The position numbers and the translations under genes are program-made. A DNA stretch of 64,000 bases from Brevibacterium gallinarum (GTDB taxonomy: Bacteria > Actinomycetota > Actinomycetes > Actinomycetales > Brevibacteriaceae), in the NCBI RefSeq assembly GCF_014836885.1, contig NZ_JACSPY010000003.1:62001-126000 (forward strand), in the 5' to 3' direction. Within the stretch, counting starts at the first letter, position 1. Each line of letters begins with the position of its first letter. Of this stretch, positions 41,680 through 51,176 are shown in pieces. Below the pieces are notes generated by a model. It made no database searches. It was not told where the DNA came from and saw only the letters and a list, made by a program, of their open reading frames with translations.

Positions 41680-43998
41680 TCAGCCTCCGGTGATGCGGTA
41701 GACGTCGAAGACCCCTTCCACCTGTTTGACTGCCGAGAGCACCGTGTCGAGGTGAGTGGAGTCGCCGATCTCGAAGACGAACCGCGACTGCGCAACACGG
41801 GCGCGAGACGTCGCCACCGAAGCGGAGAGGATGTTGACGTGGTTGTCGGTGAGCACCTTGGTGATGTCGGAGAGCAGTCCAGCGCGGTCGAGTGCCTCGA
41901 CCTGGATCTGGACGAGGTAGATGCCCTGCGAATGGTGTGCCCATTCGACTTCGACGATGCGCTCGGGTTCGCGTTTGAGGCTGGAGACGTTCTTGCAGTC
42001 GGTCCGGTGGACGGACACCCCTGCTCCGCGGGTGACGAATCCCATGATGGTGTCGCCGGGGACTGGAGTGCAGCAGCGGGCGAGCTTGACGAGGATGTCG
42101 TCGGAGCCCTTGACGCGCACACCGTCGGTTGAGGAATGGTGGCCGCGGGACTTGCCGCGCCGGTTCGACGGCCGCAGGATCTCCGTCGTCGGCTGGTCGT
42201 CCTCCTGCTCGTCCGCCGAGACCTCCTTGGCCAGGAGGTCGACGACGTGGGCAGCCGACATGTTGCCGTTGCCTATGGCGGCGTAGAGGGCGGTGACATC
42301 CGGCAGCCGCTGCTCGCTGGCGACGACGAGCAGCGCCTCCTGGCTCATGAGCGCATCGGCTGACAGGTGGTGACGGCGCATCGCCCGGGCCAGCTGATCG
42401 CGACCGGTCTCGATCGCCTCTTCACGGCGCTCCTTGGAGAACCACTGGCGGATCTTGTTGCGCGCCCGCGGGCTGGTGACGAAGGCCAGCCAGTCGCGGG
42501 ACGGTCCGGCGTTCTCGTCCTTGGAGGTGAAGACTTCGACGACATCGCCGTTGTGCAGCTTCGAATCCAACGACACGAGCCGGCCGTTGACGCGGGCCCC
42601 CATCGTCTTGTGTCCGACCTCGGTGTGCACGGCATAGGCGAAGTCGACCGGGGTGGCATCGGCCGGCAGGGAGATGATGTCGCCTTTGGGCGTGAAGATG
42701 TAGACCTCTTTGGAGTTGACCTCGAAGCGCAGGTTGTCGAGGAACTCGTCGGGATCGGAGGTCTCCCGCTGCCAGTCGAGCAGCTGACGCAGCCAGGCGA
42801 CCTGGTCGACCTCACCGGAGTCGCCGACCTTCGCCATCCGGCCGCCGGCGGCGTTGATCGCCTGCGGGTTGACCTTCCGGCGGTCCTTGTACTTCCAGTG
42901 TGCGGCGATGCCGAACTCGGCCCGCCGGTGCATCTCGTGCGTCCGGATCTGGATCTCGACCGGTTTGCCGTAGGGTCCGATGACCGTGGTGTGCAGGCTC
43001 TGGTACATGTTGTACTTCGGCATCGCGATGTAGTCCTTGAAACGCCCTGCGATCGGCAACCACTTCGCGTGTACGAGGCCGAGCACGCCGTAGCATTCGC
43101 GCACTGTCTCCACGAGCACTCTCACGCCGACGAGGTCGTAGATGTCGGCGAACTCGTGGCCCCGGACGACCATCTTCTGGTAGATCGAGTAGTAGTGCTT
43201 CGGGCGGCCGGAGATCTCGGCGATGATGTTGGCTTCGCCGGCTTCGTCCTTGATCTCCTTCGACACAATCGCGAGGTACTTCTCGCGCTCGGGAGCACGC
43301 TCGGCGACGAGCCGGACGATCTCGCTGTACACCTTCGGGTAGAGCACCTGGAAGGACAGATCCTCGAGCTCCCATTTGATGGTGTTCATGCCCAGCCGGT
43401 GTGCCAGCGGGGCGAAGATCTCCAGGGTCTCCTTGGCCTTCTTCTCACTCGAGGCGGCCGGGACGTACTTCCACGTGCGGGCGTTGTGCAGCCGGTCAGC
43501 GAGCTTGATGACGAGCACCCGGATGTCCTTCGACATCGCCAGGATCATCTTGCGCACGGTCTCGGACTGGGTGGCGGCGCCGTATTCGATCTTGTCGAGC
43601 TTGGTGACGCCGTCGACCATGAGCGCGATCTCGTCGCCGAAGTCCTCGCGCAGCTGGTCGAGGCTGTAGTCGGTGTCCTCGACGGTGTCGTGCAGCAGGG
43701 CCGCAGCCAGCGTCGAGGAGTTCATGCCGATCTCGGCGAGAATGGTGGCGACCGCGACCGGGTGGGTGATGTAGGGGTCGCCGCTCTTGCGCATCTGGCC
43801 GCGATGCCATTTCTCGGCGGTGCGGTATGCCCGGACGATGAGCTCGACATCGTCCTTCGGGTGGTTGTGGGCGACGGCCTGCAGCAGCGGGCCGAGGGCC
43901 TTCGGGTGCTGCGGGGCGTGCTGGGAGCGGGCCGTCCAGAAGGCCAGTCGGGAAATGCCGCGCGGCCTGCGCGTGGACTCACCGGTGGTATCGGCCAC
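41680..43998 (-). CDS. rel: Bifunctional (p)ppGpp synthetase/hydrolase Rel
   Basis: Controls the stringent response. 772 residues. Domain order: HD hydrolase with LLHDTVEDTDYS (active), synthetase with GRFKDYIAMPKYNMYQSLHTTVIG split about 290-310, TGS (VYIFTPKGDIISLPADATP), zinc-finger region with CCTPVPGD and a later Cys, and C-terminal ACT (VQIQVEALDRAGLLSDITKVL). GTG at 43998 is preferred, with AAGGGAG 6 nt upstream; the in-frame ATG at 44019 lies inside the upstream repeats. Single gene, convergent with the AbiEi-like gene. Confidence 0.97.
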   Translation of the reverse strand: MADTTGESTRRPRGISRLAFWTARSQHAPQHPKALGPLLQAVAHNHPKDDVELIVRAYRTAEKWHRGQMRKSGDPYITHPVAVATILAEIGMNSSTLAAALLHDTVEDTDYSLDQLREDFGDEIALMVDGVTKLDKIEYGAATQSETVRKMILAMSKDIRVLVIKLADRLHNARTWKYVPAASSEKKAKETLEIFAPLAHRLGMNTIKWELEDLSFQVLYPKVYSEIVRLVAERAPEREKYLAIVSKEIKDEAGEANIIAEISGRPKHYYSIYQKMVVRGHEFADIYDLVGVRVLVETVRECYGVLGLVHAKWLPIAGRFKDYIAMPKYNMYQSLHTTVIGPYGKPVEIQIRTHEMHRRAEFGIAAHWKYKDRRKVNPQAINAAGGRMAKVGDSGEVDQVAWLRQLLDWQRETSDPDEFLDNLRFEVNSKEVYIFTPKGDIISLPADATPVDFAYAVHTEVGHKTMGARVNGRLVSLDSKLHNGDVVEVFTSKDENAGPSRDWLAFVTSPRARNKIRQWFSKERREEAIETGRDQLARAMRRHHLSADALMSQEALLVVASEQRLPDVTALYAAIGNGNMSAAHVVDLLAKEVSADEQEDDQPTTEILRPSNRRGKSRGHHSSTDGVRVKGSDDILVKLARCCTPVPGDTIMGFVTRGAGVSVHRTDCKNVSSLKREPERIVEVEWAHHSQGIYLVQIQVEALDRAGLLSDITKVLTDNHVNILSASVATSRARVAQSRFVFEIGDSTHLDTVLSAVKQVEGVFDVYRITGG

Positions 43999-44008
43999 GT
44001 GTCGCTCC

Positions 44009-44062
44009 CTTCGTCGCATGATCAGCAGACGTCACATCGTCAACCGACGTCACACAATCAAC
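44009..44062 (-). repeat. Three tandem 18-bp repeats upstream of rel
   Basis: Minus-strand units: GTTGATTGTGTGACGTCG (44045-44062), GTTGACGATGTGACGTCT (44027-44044) and GCTGATCATGCGACGAAG (44009-44026). The first two match at 14 of 18 positions, the third is more degenerate. The core TGTGAC (GTCACA on the plus strand) recurs every 18 bp. The array ends 10 nt before the rel GTG and touches the secF terminator. Probably a regulator-binding array or rel leader. Confidence 0.75.
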
Positions 44063-44098
44063 AGACCATGACAGGAGTGCAATCCTGTCATGGTCTGT
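44061..44098 (-). terminator. secF terminator
   Basis: Perfect 16-bp stem, ACAGACCATGACAGGA with its complement, loop gtgcaa, 58 nt after secF. Confidence 0.85.
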
Positions 44099-44156
44099 CC
44101 ATCTTACGCGCTTCTGTGCGCCGCGCGATCGAGGCGCTCGTGTCCGCTGCTGGGGC

Positions 44157-45185
44157 TCAGGCGCGCACGTCCTCGAACAGCACCGGTGGGCGGTCGGGCA
44201 GTCCGCGCTTGCGGCGGTGCTCGTCGACCATCGCCTCCTGTTCCTTGACGGCCGGTTCGTTCTGCCGCAGCAGGTTGTACAGCGGCGAGGCGACGAACAG
44301 GGTCGAGGCGGCAGCGACGATCGTGCCGATGAACAGCGAGAGCGCGATGTCGGTCAGGGTGCCGGCGCCGAGCAGGAACACGCCGATGAAGAGGATGGCT
44401 GCAATCGGCAGCACCGAGATCATCGAGGTGTTGATCGAACGCACGGTCGTCTGGTTGACGCCGAGGTTGACGAGCTCGGAGAACTTCATGCGGTTATTCT
44501 CCTTGAAGTCCTCCGTGTTCTCGCGGATCTTGTCGAAGACCACCACCGTGTCGTACAGCGAGAAGCTCAGCACCGTGAGGAAGCCGATGATCGCCTCCGG
44601 TGTGACCTCGAAGCCGAGGGCGGAGTAGATGCCCATCGTGAGGACCATGACGAAGACGAGGCCGAGGATCGCCGCCAGCGACATCTTCCAGGTGCGGAAG
44701 TAGATCGCCATCACGAGCATCGCGATCGCGACGAAGATGATGAGCGCCCGCGTCATCTTCTCGGTCACGTCCTGACCCCACTTGGGGCCGACGAAGTTCG
44801 AGGTGACGTCCTCGTTCTCGACGCTGTACGACGTCACGAGCGCGTCGCGGACCTGCTGCATCTGATCATCGGTCAGCTGGTCGGTGTCGATCTTGATGGA
44901 GGTGTCCGAGGTCGGCACGACGGAGGTCGAGACACTGTTGCCGACGACCTCGGCGACTGCGTCGTGGGCGTGCTGCTCGGAGGTGTCGGAGGTGTTGGCG
45001 ATCTGGAACTGGGATCCGCCCTTGAAGGCGATGCCGAGGTTGAATCCGCCCAGCAGCGGCACGATGAGCGAGGCGATCATGAGGGCGACCGCGATGCCCA
45101 GCCACAGCTTCGAGCGCTTGATGAACGGGATCGAGGTGCGACCCGAGTGCAGGTCATTGCCCCAGGCGAAGAACGAGCGCATCAT
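44157..45185 (-). CDS. secF: Protein translocase subunit SecF
   Basis: Inner-membrane partner of SecD that helps release exported proteins using the proton gradient. 342 residues, six transmembrane helices. Seen: GIAFKGGSQFQI, GPKWGQDVTEKMTRA, the conserved LSFSLYDTVVVFDKIREN, and NTSMISVLPIAAIL. The ATG overlaps secD by 4 nt. Confidence 0.96.
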   Translation of the reverse strand: MMRSFFAWGNDLHSGRTSIPFIKRSKLWLGIAVALMIASLIVPLLGGFNLGIAFKGGSQFQIANTSDTSEQHAHDAVAEVVGNSVSTSVVPTSDTSIKIDTDQLTDDQMQQVRDALVTSYSVENEDVTSNFVGPKWGQDVTEKMTRALIIFVAIAMLVMAIYFRTWKMSLAAILGLVFVMVLTMGIYSALGFEVTPEAIIGFLTVLSFSLYDTVVVFDKIRENTEDFKENNRMKFSELVNLGVNQTTVRSINTSMISVLPIAAILFIGVFLLGAGTLTDIALSLFIGTIVAAASTLFVASPLYNLLRQNEPAVKEQEAMVDEHRRKRGLPDRPPVLFEDVRA

Positions 45186-47287
45186 CGGGCATCACCGTCC
45201 GTTCGTCCGGCTCCGGCAGTCACGTCATCGCTGTCGGTGCGCGCCTCATCGGCCTCGGCACCTGCCTCCCGTTTCCGGGCCTCCTTCTCGCGCGCTTCCT
45301 TCTCGCGCAGCGCCTTGCGCTCGGCGATCGAGAGCTCTGATCGGTCAGCACTCAACGTGCCGGTGGACTTCCGGCTGACGCGTGTCGAAGAACCGGAGCG
45401 CTTGTCGATGCTGGCCTGCCGGCGCTTGGCCTCCCGGTAGGAGCCGCGCTTCTTCGACTTCTCCTTCGCCTTCTCCAGGTCCAGGCCCATCGCACCGCGG
45501 TAGGCGGCCATCTTGACGCCGAGCTGACGCGGATCCATACCCGACCACGGGTGGCCGTAACCGAAGAAGTGCGTGCGCGCCAGCACCTGCAGCATCGGGT
45601 GGGTGAAGAGGATGACGAGGATGACGTCGATGATGACGGTGAGGCCGAGCGTGAACGCGAAGCCGCGCACGCTGCCGACGGCGAGGATGTAGAGGATCAC
45701 CGCAGCGAGCATGTTGACGGCCTTCGAGGCGAAGATCGTGCGCTTGGCGCGGTCCCAGCCGATTTCGACGGCGCTCGTGAGCTTGCGCCCGGAGCGCAGC
45801 TCGTCTCGCACGCGTTCGAAGTAGACGATGAAGGAGTCTGCGGTCATGCCGATGCCGACGATGAGGCCGGCGACACCGGCCAGTGACAGCCGGTAGCCGT
45901 AGCGCCATGTGACGAACAGCAGCAGCAGATACGTCAGCACACCGGCGACGGCGAGGCTGGAGACCGTCACCAGGCCGAGGACGCGGTACTGGATGAGCGA
46001 GTAGCCGACGACGAGCAGCAGGCCGATGCCGCCGGCCAGCAGGCCCTTGGCGAGGTAGTCGGCACCCAGGGTGGGTGAGATCTGCTGTTCGCTCTGGACC
46101 TGGAAGCTGATCGGCAGCGAGCCGTTCTTCAGCTGGCTGGCCAGAGTCTCGGCTTCCTCGACGGTGAACTCACCGGTGATGATCATCCGGCCGTCGGTGA
46201 TGTGGGCCTGGGAGCGCGGCGCGGAGAGCACCTGACCGTCGAGCACCATCGCGAACTGGCTGTAGGGCTCCTGCAGACCGGTGAGCGCGCCCGAAATCTG
46301 GCCGAAGGCCTCAGCGCCATAGTTGTCAAGGGTCATGGAGACGGCGGGACGGTTCGTCTGAGCGCCCTGTGCGGTCGTCTCAAAGGTGAACTCGGCATCG
46401 GTGATGTGCGAGCCGTCGAATTCGACGGGTCCGAGCACGTACTTCGCCGCACCGCTCTGGTCACAGGCGACGACCGGCTGATCGTCAGGGCCTGCTTCGC
46501 CTCGGATGCGGTTCTCCTCCTTGGTGCAGTCGAGTTCCTGGAATGTCTGCAGGATCTCCGGCGTCAGCCACGACTGATCGGTCTGCGGGTCGAAGCGCGG
46601 GAATTCGCCTTCCTTGACAGTGTCCTGACCGGACTCGGCATCCTCGGCATCGCCGGGGTTGCCGGCCGGGCCGGGCACAGTGCCGGCGTCGCTGGGCTGC
46701 TGGGCCCTGACGTCGGTGCCATCGGCAGCCGTCACCGAACCGGCACCGCCCTGTGCTGGGTCGTCTTCTGCAGGGGCCTGCTCGTCGCCGCCCTGATCCT
46801 TGAGCAGCTCCTCGAGCTGCTTCTTCTCCTCGTCTGTGGCGTCGTTGCCCTCCTCGCCCTGCTCCTCGGCAGGCTGCTCGCCGGTGTCCGGCTCGGGAGG
46901 GGCGACGACGGCGACGCGGCGGAACACCATCTGCGCTGAGGAGCGGACGAGCTCACGGGTCTGCTCATCCGGGTTGCCCGGCAGGTTGACGATGATGTTG
47001 CGGTCGCCCTGCGTGGTGATCTCAGCTTCGGACACACCCGTGGAATCGACGCGCTGGCGGATGATCGCAACCGCCTGTTCGAGCTGCTCCTGGGTGATGC
47101 GCTGATCCTCCAGCTGCGGTTCGAGGATGATGGAGGTGCCGCCTTCGAGGTCGAGGGCGAGCTTCGGGGTCCAGGAGGCGTTCGACCAGATGGCCCCGCC
47201 GCCGATGAGGGCGACGAGGGCCAGCGTGAAGATCGTCAGCCACGCAAAGCGCAGTCCCGGACGGGGCTTGTCTGCGGAAGTTGACAC
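45182..47287 (-). CDS. secD: Protein translocase subunit SecD
   Basis: 701 residues, six transmembrane helices. LALDLEGGTSIILEPQ after helix 1, QAVAIIRQRVDSTGVSEAEI, then a roughly 100-residue acidic Gln/Glu/Pro insertion (about 125-235) in the periplasmic-side P1 region, GSLPISFQVQSEQQISPTLG, and VGIGMTADSFIVYFERVRDELR. The basic/acidic C-terminal tail of about 120 residues is long. GTG start, 24 nt after yajC. Confidence 0.95.
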   Translation of the reverse strand: MSTSADKPRPGLRFAWLTIFTLALVALIGGGAIWSNASWTPKLALDLEGGTSIILEPQLEDQRITQEQLEQAVAIIRQRVDSTGVSEAEITTQGDRNIIVNLPGNPDEQTRELVRSSAQMVFRRVAVVAPPEPDTGEQPAEEQGEEGNDATDEEKKQLEELLKDQGGDEQAPAEDDPAQGGAGSVTAADGTDVRAQQPSDAGTVPGPAGNPGDAEDAESGQDTVKEGEFPRFDPQTDQSWLTPEILQTFQELDCTKEENRIRGEAGPDDQPVVACDQSGAAKYVLGPVEFDGSHITDAEFTFETTAQGAQTNRPAVSMTLDNYGAEAFGQISGALTGLQEPYSQFAMVLDGQVLSAPRSQAHITDGRMIITGEFTVEEAETLASQLKNGSLPISFQVQSEQQISPTLGADYLAKGLLAGGIGLLLVVGYSLIQYRVLGLVTVSSLAVAGVLTYLLLLFVTWRYGYRLSLAGVAGLIVGIGMTADSFIVYFERVRDELRSGRKLTSAVEIGWDRAKRTIFASKAVNMLAAVILYILAVGSVRGFAFTLGLTVIIDVILVILFTHPMLQVLARTHFFGYGHPWSGMDPRQLGVKMAAYRGAMGLDLEKAKEKSKKRGSYREAKRRQASIDKRSGSSTRVSRKSTGTLSADRSELSIAERKALREKEAREKEARKREAGAEADEARTDSDDVTAGAGRTDGDAR

Positions 47288-47311
47288 AGGGGATCTTTCG
47301 TTGGGGTGTGA

Positions 47312-47800
47312 TCAGGCCTTGAAGTCGTCACCGCGGTCATCGCGGCGCCGGTCATCGAGGTCGTTGTCGGACGTGTAGTCGCCGCCGCCGTAGTTGCCGC
47401 CGCGATAGTTGTCGAGGCGATCGGAATCATCCACGCGCTCGTCTGCCAGACGGTCATCGGCAGCCAGCGTGTCATCGGCAGGCAGGTCGCGGTCGACGTC
47501 AGCGGCGGTGTCCTCGGACAGCCCGTCGGTGGCGACACCGGCGGACGGCTCGATGTGGCCGATGGCCTGCTGGTGGATGCGCAGCACAGTGCCGGGGCCG
47601 CTTTCGATCGTGACGATGTGATCCTCCGGCGAGACAGTGAGCACGGTTCCGTACACACCGAACGTCGTCATCACCTCGGCACCGGGCACCAGATTGGACT
47701 TGATGCTCTCCTGGCGGGCCTTCTGCTTCTTGCGGCTGCTGAACAGGAAGAACAGCATGAGGGCGCCGAGGCCAAGGAAGATGAGTGTTGTGGGATCCAC
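47312..47800 (-). CDS. yajC: Preprotein translocase subunit YajC
   Basis: 162 residues, longer than the usual 85-120. Transmembrane helix TLIFLGLGALMLFFLFSSRKKQK, then the YajC core (VPGAEVMTTFGVYGTVLTVSPEDHIVTIESGPG in part). The C-terminal about 70 residues are a highly charged Asp/Arg-rich tail (DDRRRDDRGDD, DNYRGGNYGGGDY). GTG start. First gene of yajC-secD-secF; 73 nt from ruvB. Confidence 0.92.
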   Translation of the reverse strand: MDPTTLIFLGLGALMLFFLFSSRKKQKARQESIKSNLVPGAEVMTTFGVYGTVLTVSPEDHIVTIESGPGTVLRIHQQAIGHIEPSAGVATDGLSEDTAADVDRDLPADDTLAADDRLADERVDDSDRLDNYRGGNYGGGDYTSDNDLDDRRRDDRGDDFKA

Positions 47801-47873
47801 GAGTGAGATCAGCCTTTCGATATGACGGGGCTATAGCCAAGAAGTCAGTCTAGTGGCGATGCGGCGGCAATCA

Positions 47874-48962
47874 CTAATCGTCGTCTGTGAACTCGAAGAG
47901 AGCCCGTTCGGCGTCTTGCGGCGCGAGCCCGAGGTGGCGCCAGCCCTGACCTGTGGCGATGCGTCCGCGCGGAGTGCGGGAGATGAGGCCCTCCCGCACG
48001 AGGAACGGTTCGGCGACCTCTTCGACGGTCTCCGGCTCCTCCCCCACCGACACCGCCAGGGTGCGCAGGCCGACCGGCCCGCCGTCGAAGCGTTCGCACA
48101 GGGCGCGCAGCACAGCTCGGTCGAGCCGGTCGAGGCCGCGCTCGTCGACTTCGTAGACCTTGAGCGCGGCGCGCGCGGCGTCGTAGTCGACGATGCCGCG
48201 GCCGCGGACCTGCGCCCAGTCGCGCACCCGGCGCAGCAGCCGGTTGGCGATGCGCGGGGTGCCGCGGGAGCGGGTGGCGATCTCCTGCAGTCCCGCGGCA
48301 TCGGCTTCGACGTCGAGCATCTGCGCTGAACGGCGCAGCACGGTGTGCAGGTCTTCTTCGGAGTAGAAGTCGAGGTGGCCGGTGAAGCCGAAACGGTCGC
48401 GCAGCGGTGCCGGCAGCAGACCGGAACGGGTGGTGGCCCCGACCAGGGTGAAGGGCGGCAGGTCGAGCGGAATGGCGGTGGCACCGGGTCCTTTGCCGAC
48501 GATGACGTCGACGCGGAAGTCCTCCATGGCGACGTAGAGCATCTCCTCGGCTGCGCGGGCGACCCGGTGGATCTCGTCGATGAAGAGCACCTCGCCCTCT
48601 TCGAGGGAGGACAGGATCGCCGCGAGGTCGCCGGCGTGCTGGACGGCCGGTCCCGAGGTGACGCGGATCTGGGTGCCGAGCTCGTGGGCGATGATCATCG
48701 CCAGGGTGGTCTTGCCCAGTCCCGGCGGGCCGGAAAGCAGCACATGATCGGGAGCGCGGTTGCGCGCAGCTGCGGCATCGAGGACGAGCGAGAGCTGTTC
48801 GCGCACCTGCGGCTGGCCGGTGAAGTCCTCGAGCCCGCGCGGGCGCAGTGCGACCTCGGCGGCTCGTTCAGCGTCATCGGCTCCAGCGCGGGTCAGGCGT
48901 GCGCTCTCGGCACCGGTGAGGGCATCGCCGGTGAACTCCACTTCGTAGCTCGGTTCGCTCAT
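47874..48962 (-). CDS. ruvB: Holliday junction helicase RuvB
   Basis: AAA+ motor that drives branch migration. 362 residues. Walker [15 protein letters not shown], Walker [11 protein letters not shown], sensor [18 protein letters not shown], and arginine finger region [20 protein letters not shown] start overlaps ruvA by 4 nt. Confidence 0.98.
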   Translation of the reverse strand: MSEPSYEVEFTGDALTGAESARLTRAGADDAERAAEVALRPRGLEDFTGQPQVREQLSLVLDAAAARNRAPDHVLLSGPPGLGKTTLAMIIAHELGTQIRVTSGPAVQHAGDLAAILSSLEEGEVLFIDEIHRVARAAEEMLYVAMEDFRVDVIVGKGPGATAIPLDLPPFTLVGATTRSGLLPAPLRDRFGFTGHLDFYSEEDLHTVLRRSAQMLDVEADAAGLQEIATRSRGTPRIANRLLRRVRDWAQVRGRGIVDYDAARAALKVYEVDERGLDRLDRAVLRALCERFDGGPVGLRTLAVSVGEEPETVEEVAEPFLVREGLISRTPRGRIATGQGWRHLGLAPQDAERALFEFTDDD

Positions 48963-49573
48963 ACACGCCCGCCGATCGTCTTGAGGGTGGCCTTGAGCAG
49001 TTCAGGGGTGGTCGGCTCGGTGTCGAACTCTGCGCGCGTGTCAGCCACGGCCTTCTCAGCCTGCGCCTGCCGCCAGCCGAGGTTGACGAGTCCCTCCACG
49101 ACCTGTGCGGAGACCACATCGGTCCCACCTGCCGGAGTTGCGGGTGCCGCTGCTGTGCCGGTCGGCTGCGGGAAGGCGGTGAGCTTGCCGGCGAGTTCGA
49201 GCATGAGCCGGGCGGCGACCTTCTTGCCGATGCCGGGCACCTTCGTCAGCGCCGCCTGATCCTCATCGGCGATCGCCTGGCGCAGCTCATCTGGGCTGAG
49301 CACCGAGAGCACTGCCAGGGCCAGGCGGGGGCCGATGCCGGAGATCGTCTGCAGGGTTTCGAACAGGTCGCGCTCCGCGGCGTCGCCGAATCCGAACAGG
49401 GTCAGCGAGTCCTCGCGGACGACGAGCACGGTGTGCAGTTCGATGTCCTGGCCGTGGCGCACGCCAGCAGTCAGGGCCGGGGTGGCGAAGACGCGGCGTC
49501 CGATGCCGGCGGTGACGACGGTGAGGCTGTCAGGGCGCACGCTGGCGACCGTGCCCGAAAGGTAGGTGATCAC
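48959..49573 (-). CDS. ruvA: Holliday junction-binding RuvA
   Basis: 204 residues. N-terminal OB domain ([28 protein letters not shown]), helix-hairpin-helix motifs ([26 protein letters not shown]), and C-terminal RuvB-binding domain. GTG start with GGAG 5 nt upstream. Unlike the common ruvC-ruvA overlap, it is separated from ruvC by 126 nt containing a terminator and an SOS-box-like site. Confidence 0.97.
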   Translation of the reverse strand: MITYLSGTVASVRPDSLTVVTAGIGRRVFATPALTAGVRHGQDIELHTVLVVREDSLTLFGFGDAAERDLFETLQTISGIGPRLALAVLSVLSPDELRQAIADEDQAALTKVPGIGKKVAARLMLELAGKLTAFPQPTGTAAAPATPAGGTDVVSAQVVEGLVNLGWRQAQAEKAVADTRAEFDTEPTTPELLKATLKTIGGRV

Positions 49574-49586
49574 TCAAGCTCCAGGT

Positions 49587-49602
49587 GTGAACGTATGTAC
49601 GA
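49587..49602 (-). promoter_or_regulatory. Candidate LexA (SOS) box upstream of ruvAB
   Basis: GTGAACGTATGTACGA on the plus strand. The core GAAC-n4-GTAC differs by one base from GAACn4GTTC, the actinobacterial SOS-box core. It lies 14 nt before the ruvA start. Confidence 0.5.
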
Positions 49603-49635
49603 ATACCACTCTAATCGGTCGTGCGGACGGAACCG

Positions 49636-49673
49636 GGCACCTCGGCTCCGGCGTGTGCCGAGGCCAGGGTGCC
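49636..49673 (-). terminator. ruvC terminator
   Basis: CCTCGGC pairs with GCCGAGG over a 10-nt loop; an outer GGCAC/GTGCC extends the stem. Starts 27 nt past the ruvC stop. Confidence 0.55.
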
Positions 49674-49699
49674 TCGTGCGCGGGGTCACGTGCGCGGCG

Positions 49700-50311
49700 T
49701 CAGCGGCGCCGCGGCGTCCCGGCGCTCTTGAGAGCCTCTGCCCACTGCTGCTGAGCCGGGGTCAGCGAGCTGCCCTGCCGGCCGCCACTCTGCCGGGTGT
49801 CGACGTCCTTCGTCATTCCCGGGGTCGATCCGGCCGCGCCGGCGCCGCGCCACAGGTGGCAGATCGCCAGGGCCAGGGCATCGGCGGCGTCGGCGGGCTT
49901 GACCGGGGCGTCAAGCCGCAGGATCCGGGTGACCATGTTCGTCACCTGCGCCTTGCCGGCCCGGCCGCTGCCGGTGACCGCGGCCTTGACCTCAGACGGG
50001 GTGTGCATGGCCACGGGGATGCCGCGGCGGGCGGCCAGGCCCATCGTCAGCCCGGATGCCTGGGCGGTGCCGATGATGGTGGAGACGTTGTGGCGGGCGA
50101 AGACCCGTTCGATGCTCACGACATCGGGCCGGTGCGCATCGAGCCACCGGTCGAAGGCATCGGCCAGCGCGCCGAGGCGGGTGTCGACGGCGCCGACGCT
50201 GGGGGTCTCGATGACGTCGACGGCGACGAGAGCCGGCCGGTGGATGCGCGCGGCGTCGATGACGCCGATGCCGCAGCGGGTCAGGCCCGGGTCGACTCCC
50301 ATCACGCGCAT
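49700..50311 (-). CDS. ruvC: Holliday junction endonuclease RuvC
   Basis: 203 residues. Catalytic acids in [14 protein letters not shown] (Asp7), VVSIERVFA (Glu) and [12 protein letters not shown] (two Asp). A C-terminal extension of about 35 residues beyond the catalytic core, ending [12 protein letters not shown] at 50311, 4 nt after yebC. Separated from ruvAB by its own terminator. Confidence 0.97.
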   Translation of the reverse strand: MRVMGVDPGLTRCGIGVIDAARIHRPALVAVDVIETPSVGAVDTRLGALADAFDRWLDAHRPDVVSIERVFARHNVSTIIGTAQASGLTMGLAARRGIPVAMHTPSEVKAAVTGSGRAGKAQVTNMVTRILRLDAPVKPADAADALALAICHLWRGAGAAGSTPGMTKDVDTRQSGGRQGSSLTPAQQQWAEALKSAGTPRRR

Positions 50312-50315
50312 CGGC

Positions 50316-51071
50316 TCAGGCGCCGTTCAGCTCGGCGAGCACCTCATCGGAGACGTCGGCGTTGGAGTAGACGTTCTGCACGTCATCGCAGTCTTCGAGC
50401 ACGTCGATGAGGTTGAAGACCTTCTTCGCGGTCGCCGCGTCGAGGGGCACCTCGATGTTGGGCACGAAGGAGGCGTCGGCTGAATCGTAGTCGATGCCGG
50501 CTTCCTGCAGTGCGGTGCGCACGGCGACGAGGTCAGTGGCCTCGGAGATGATCTCGAAGGTCTCGCCGTTGTCGTTGACCTCTTCAGCGCCGGCTTCGAG
50601 GGTGGCCTCCATGATCGCCTCGTCATCGGTGCCCTCGGCGGGGACGACGATGACGCCCTTGCGGTTGAAGTTGTAGGAGACCGAACCGGGATCGGCCATC
50701 GACCCGCCGTTGCGGGTCACCGCGACCCGGACCTCGGAGGCGGCGCGGTTGCGGTTGTCGGTCAGGCATTCGATGAGCATGGCGACACCGCCGGGGCCGT
50801 AGCCTTCGTACATGATGGTCTCGTAGTCGACACCGCCGCCGTCGAGTCCGGCGCCGCGCTTGACGGCCCGCTCGATGTTGTCATTGGGCACCGAGGACTT
50901 CTTGGCCTTCTGGATCGCGTCGAACAGGGTGGGGTTGCCCTCGACGTCGGCGCCGCCGTTGCGGGCTGCGACTTCGATGTTCTTGACGAGCTTGGCGAAC
51001 AGCTTTCCGCGCTTGGCGTCGATCGCTGCCTTCTTGTGCTTGGTTGTCGCCCACTTGGAGTGGCCTGCCAC
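50316..51071 (-). CDS. yebC: YebC/PmpR-family protein
   Basis: 251 residues, normal. [27 protein letters not shown] in part at the N-terminus, [33 protein letters not shown] and FNRKGVI. Family described as transcriptional regulators, and recently as helping translation of proline tracts. GTG with GAGGAG 6 nt upstream. Usual neighbour of ruvC. Confidence 0.96.
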   Translation of the reverse strand: MAGHSKWATTKHKKAAIDAKRGKLFAKLVKNIEVAARNGGADVEGNPTLFDAIQKAKKSSVPNDNIERAVKRGAGLDGGGVDYETIMYEGYGPGGVAMLIECLTDNRNRAASEVRVAVTRNGGSMADPGSVSYNFNRKGVIVVPAEGTDDEAIMEATLEAGAEEVNDNGETFEIISEATDLVAVRTALQEAGIDYDSADASFVPNIEVPLDAATAKKVFNLIDVLEDCDDVQNVYSNADVSDEVLAELNGA

Positions 51072-51176
51072 GGATGTCTCCTCGTCTCGGTTGTGCGTCT
51101 GTGCCGTTTGCGGCCGGCGTCAGCAGCGCCGGGGCCTGCCGCAGGGCTGTCTGAAGTGTACCGCCGCGACTGGCCG

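Noticed and set aside
42367-44628. Very long open frame antisense to rel
   Set aside because: It mirrors rel codon structure, has no recognisable domain, and rel is an unmistakable gene; GC-rich DNA commonly leaves the antisense frame open.
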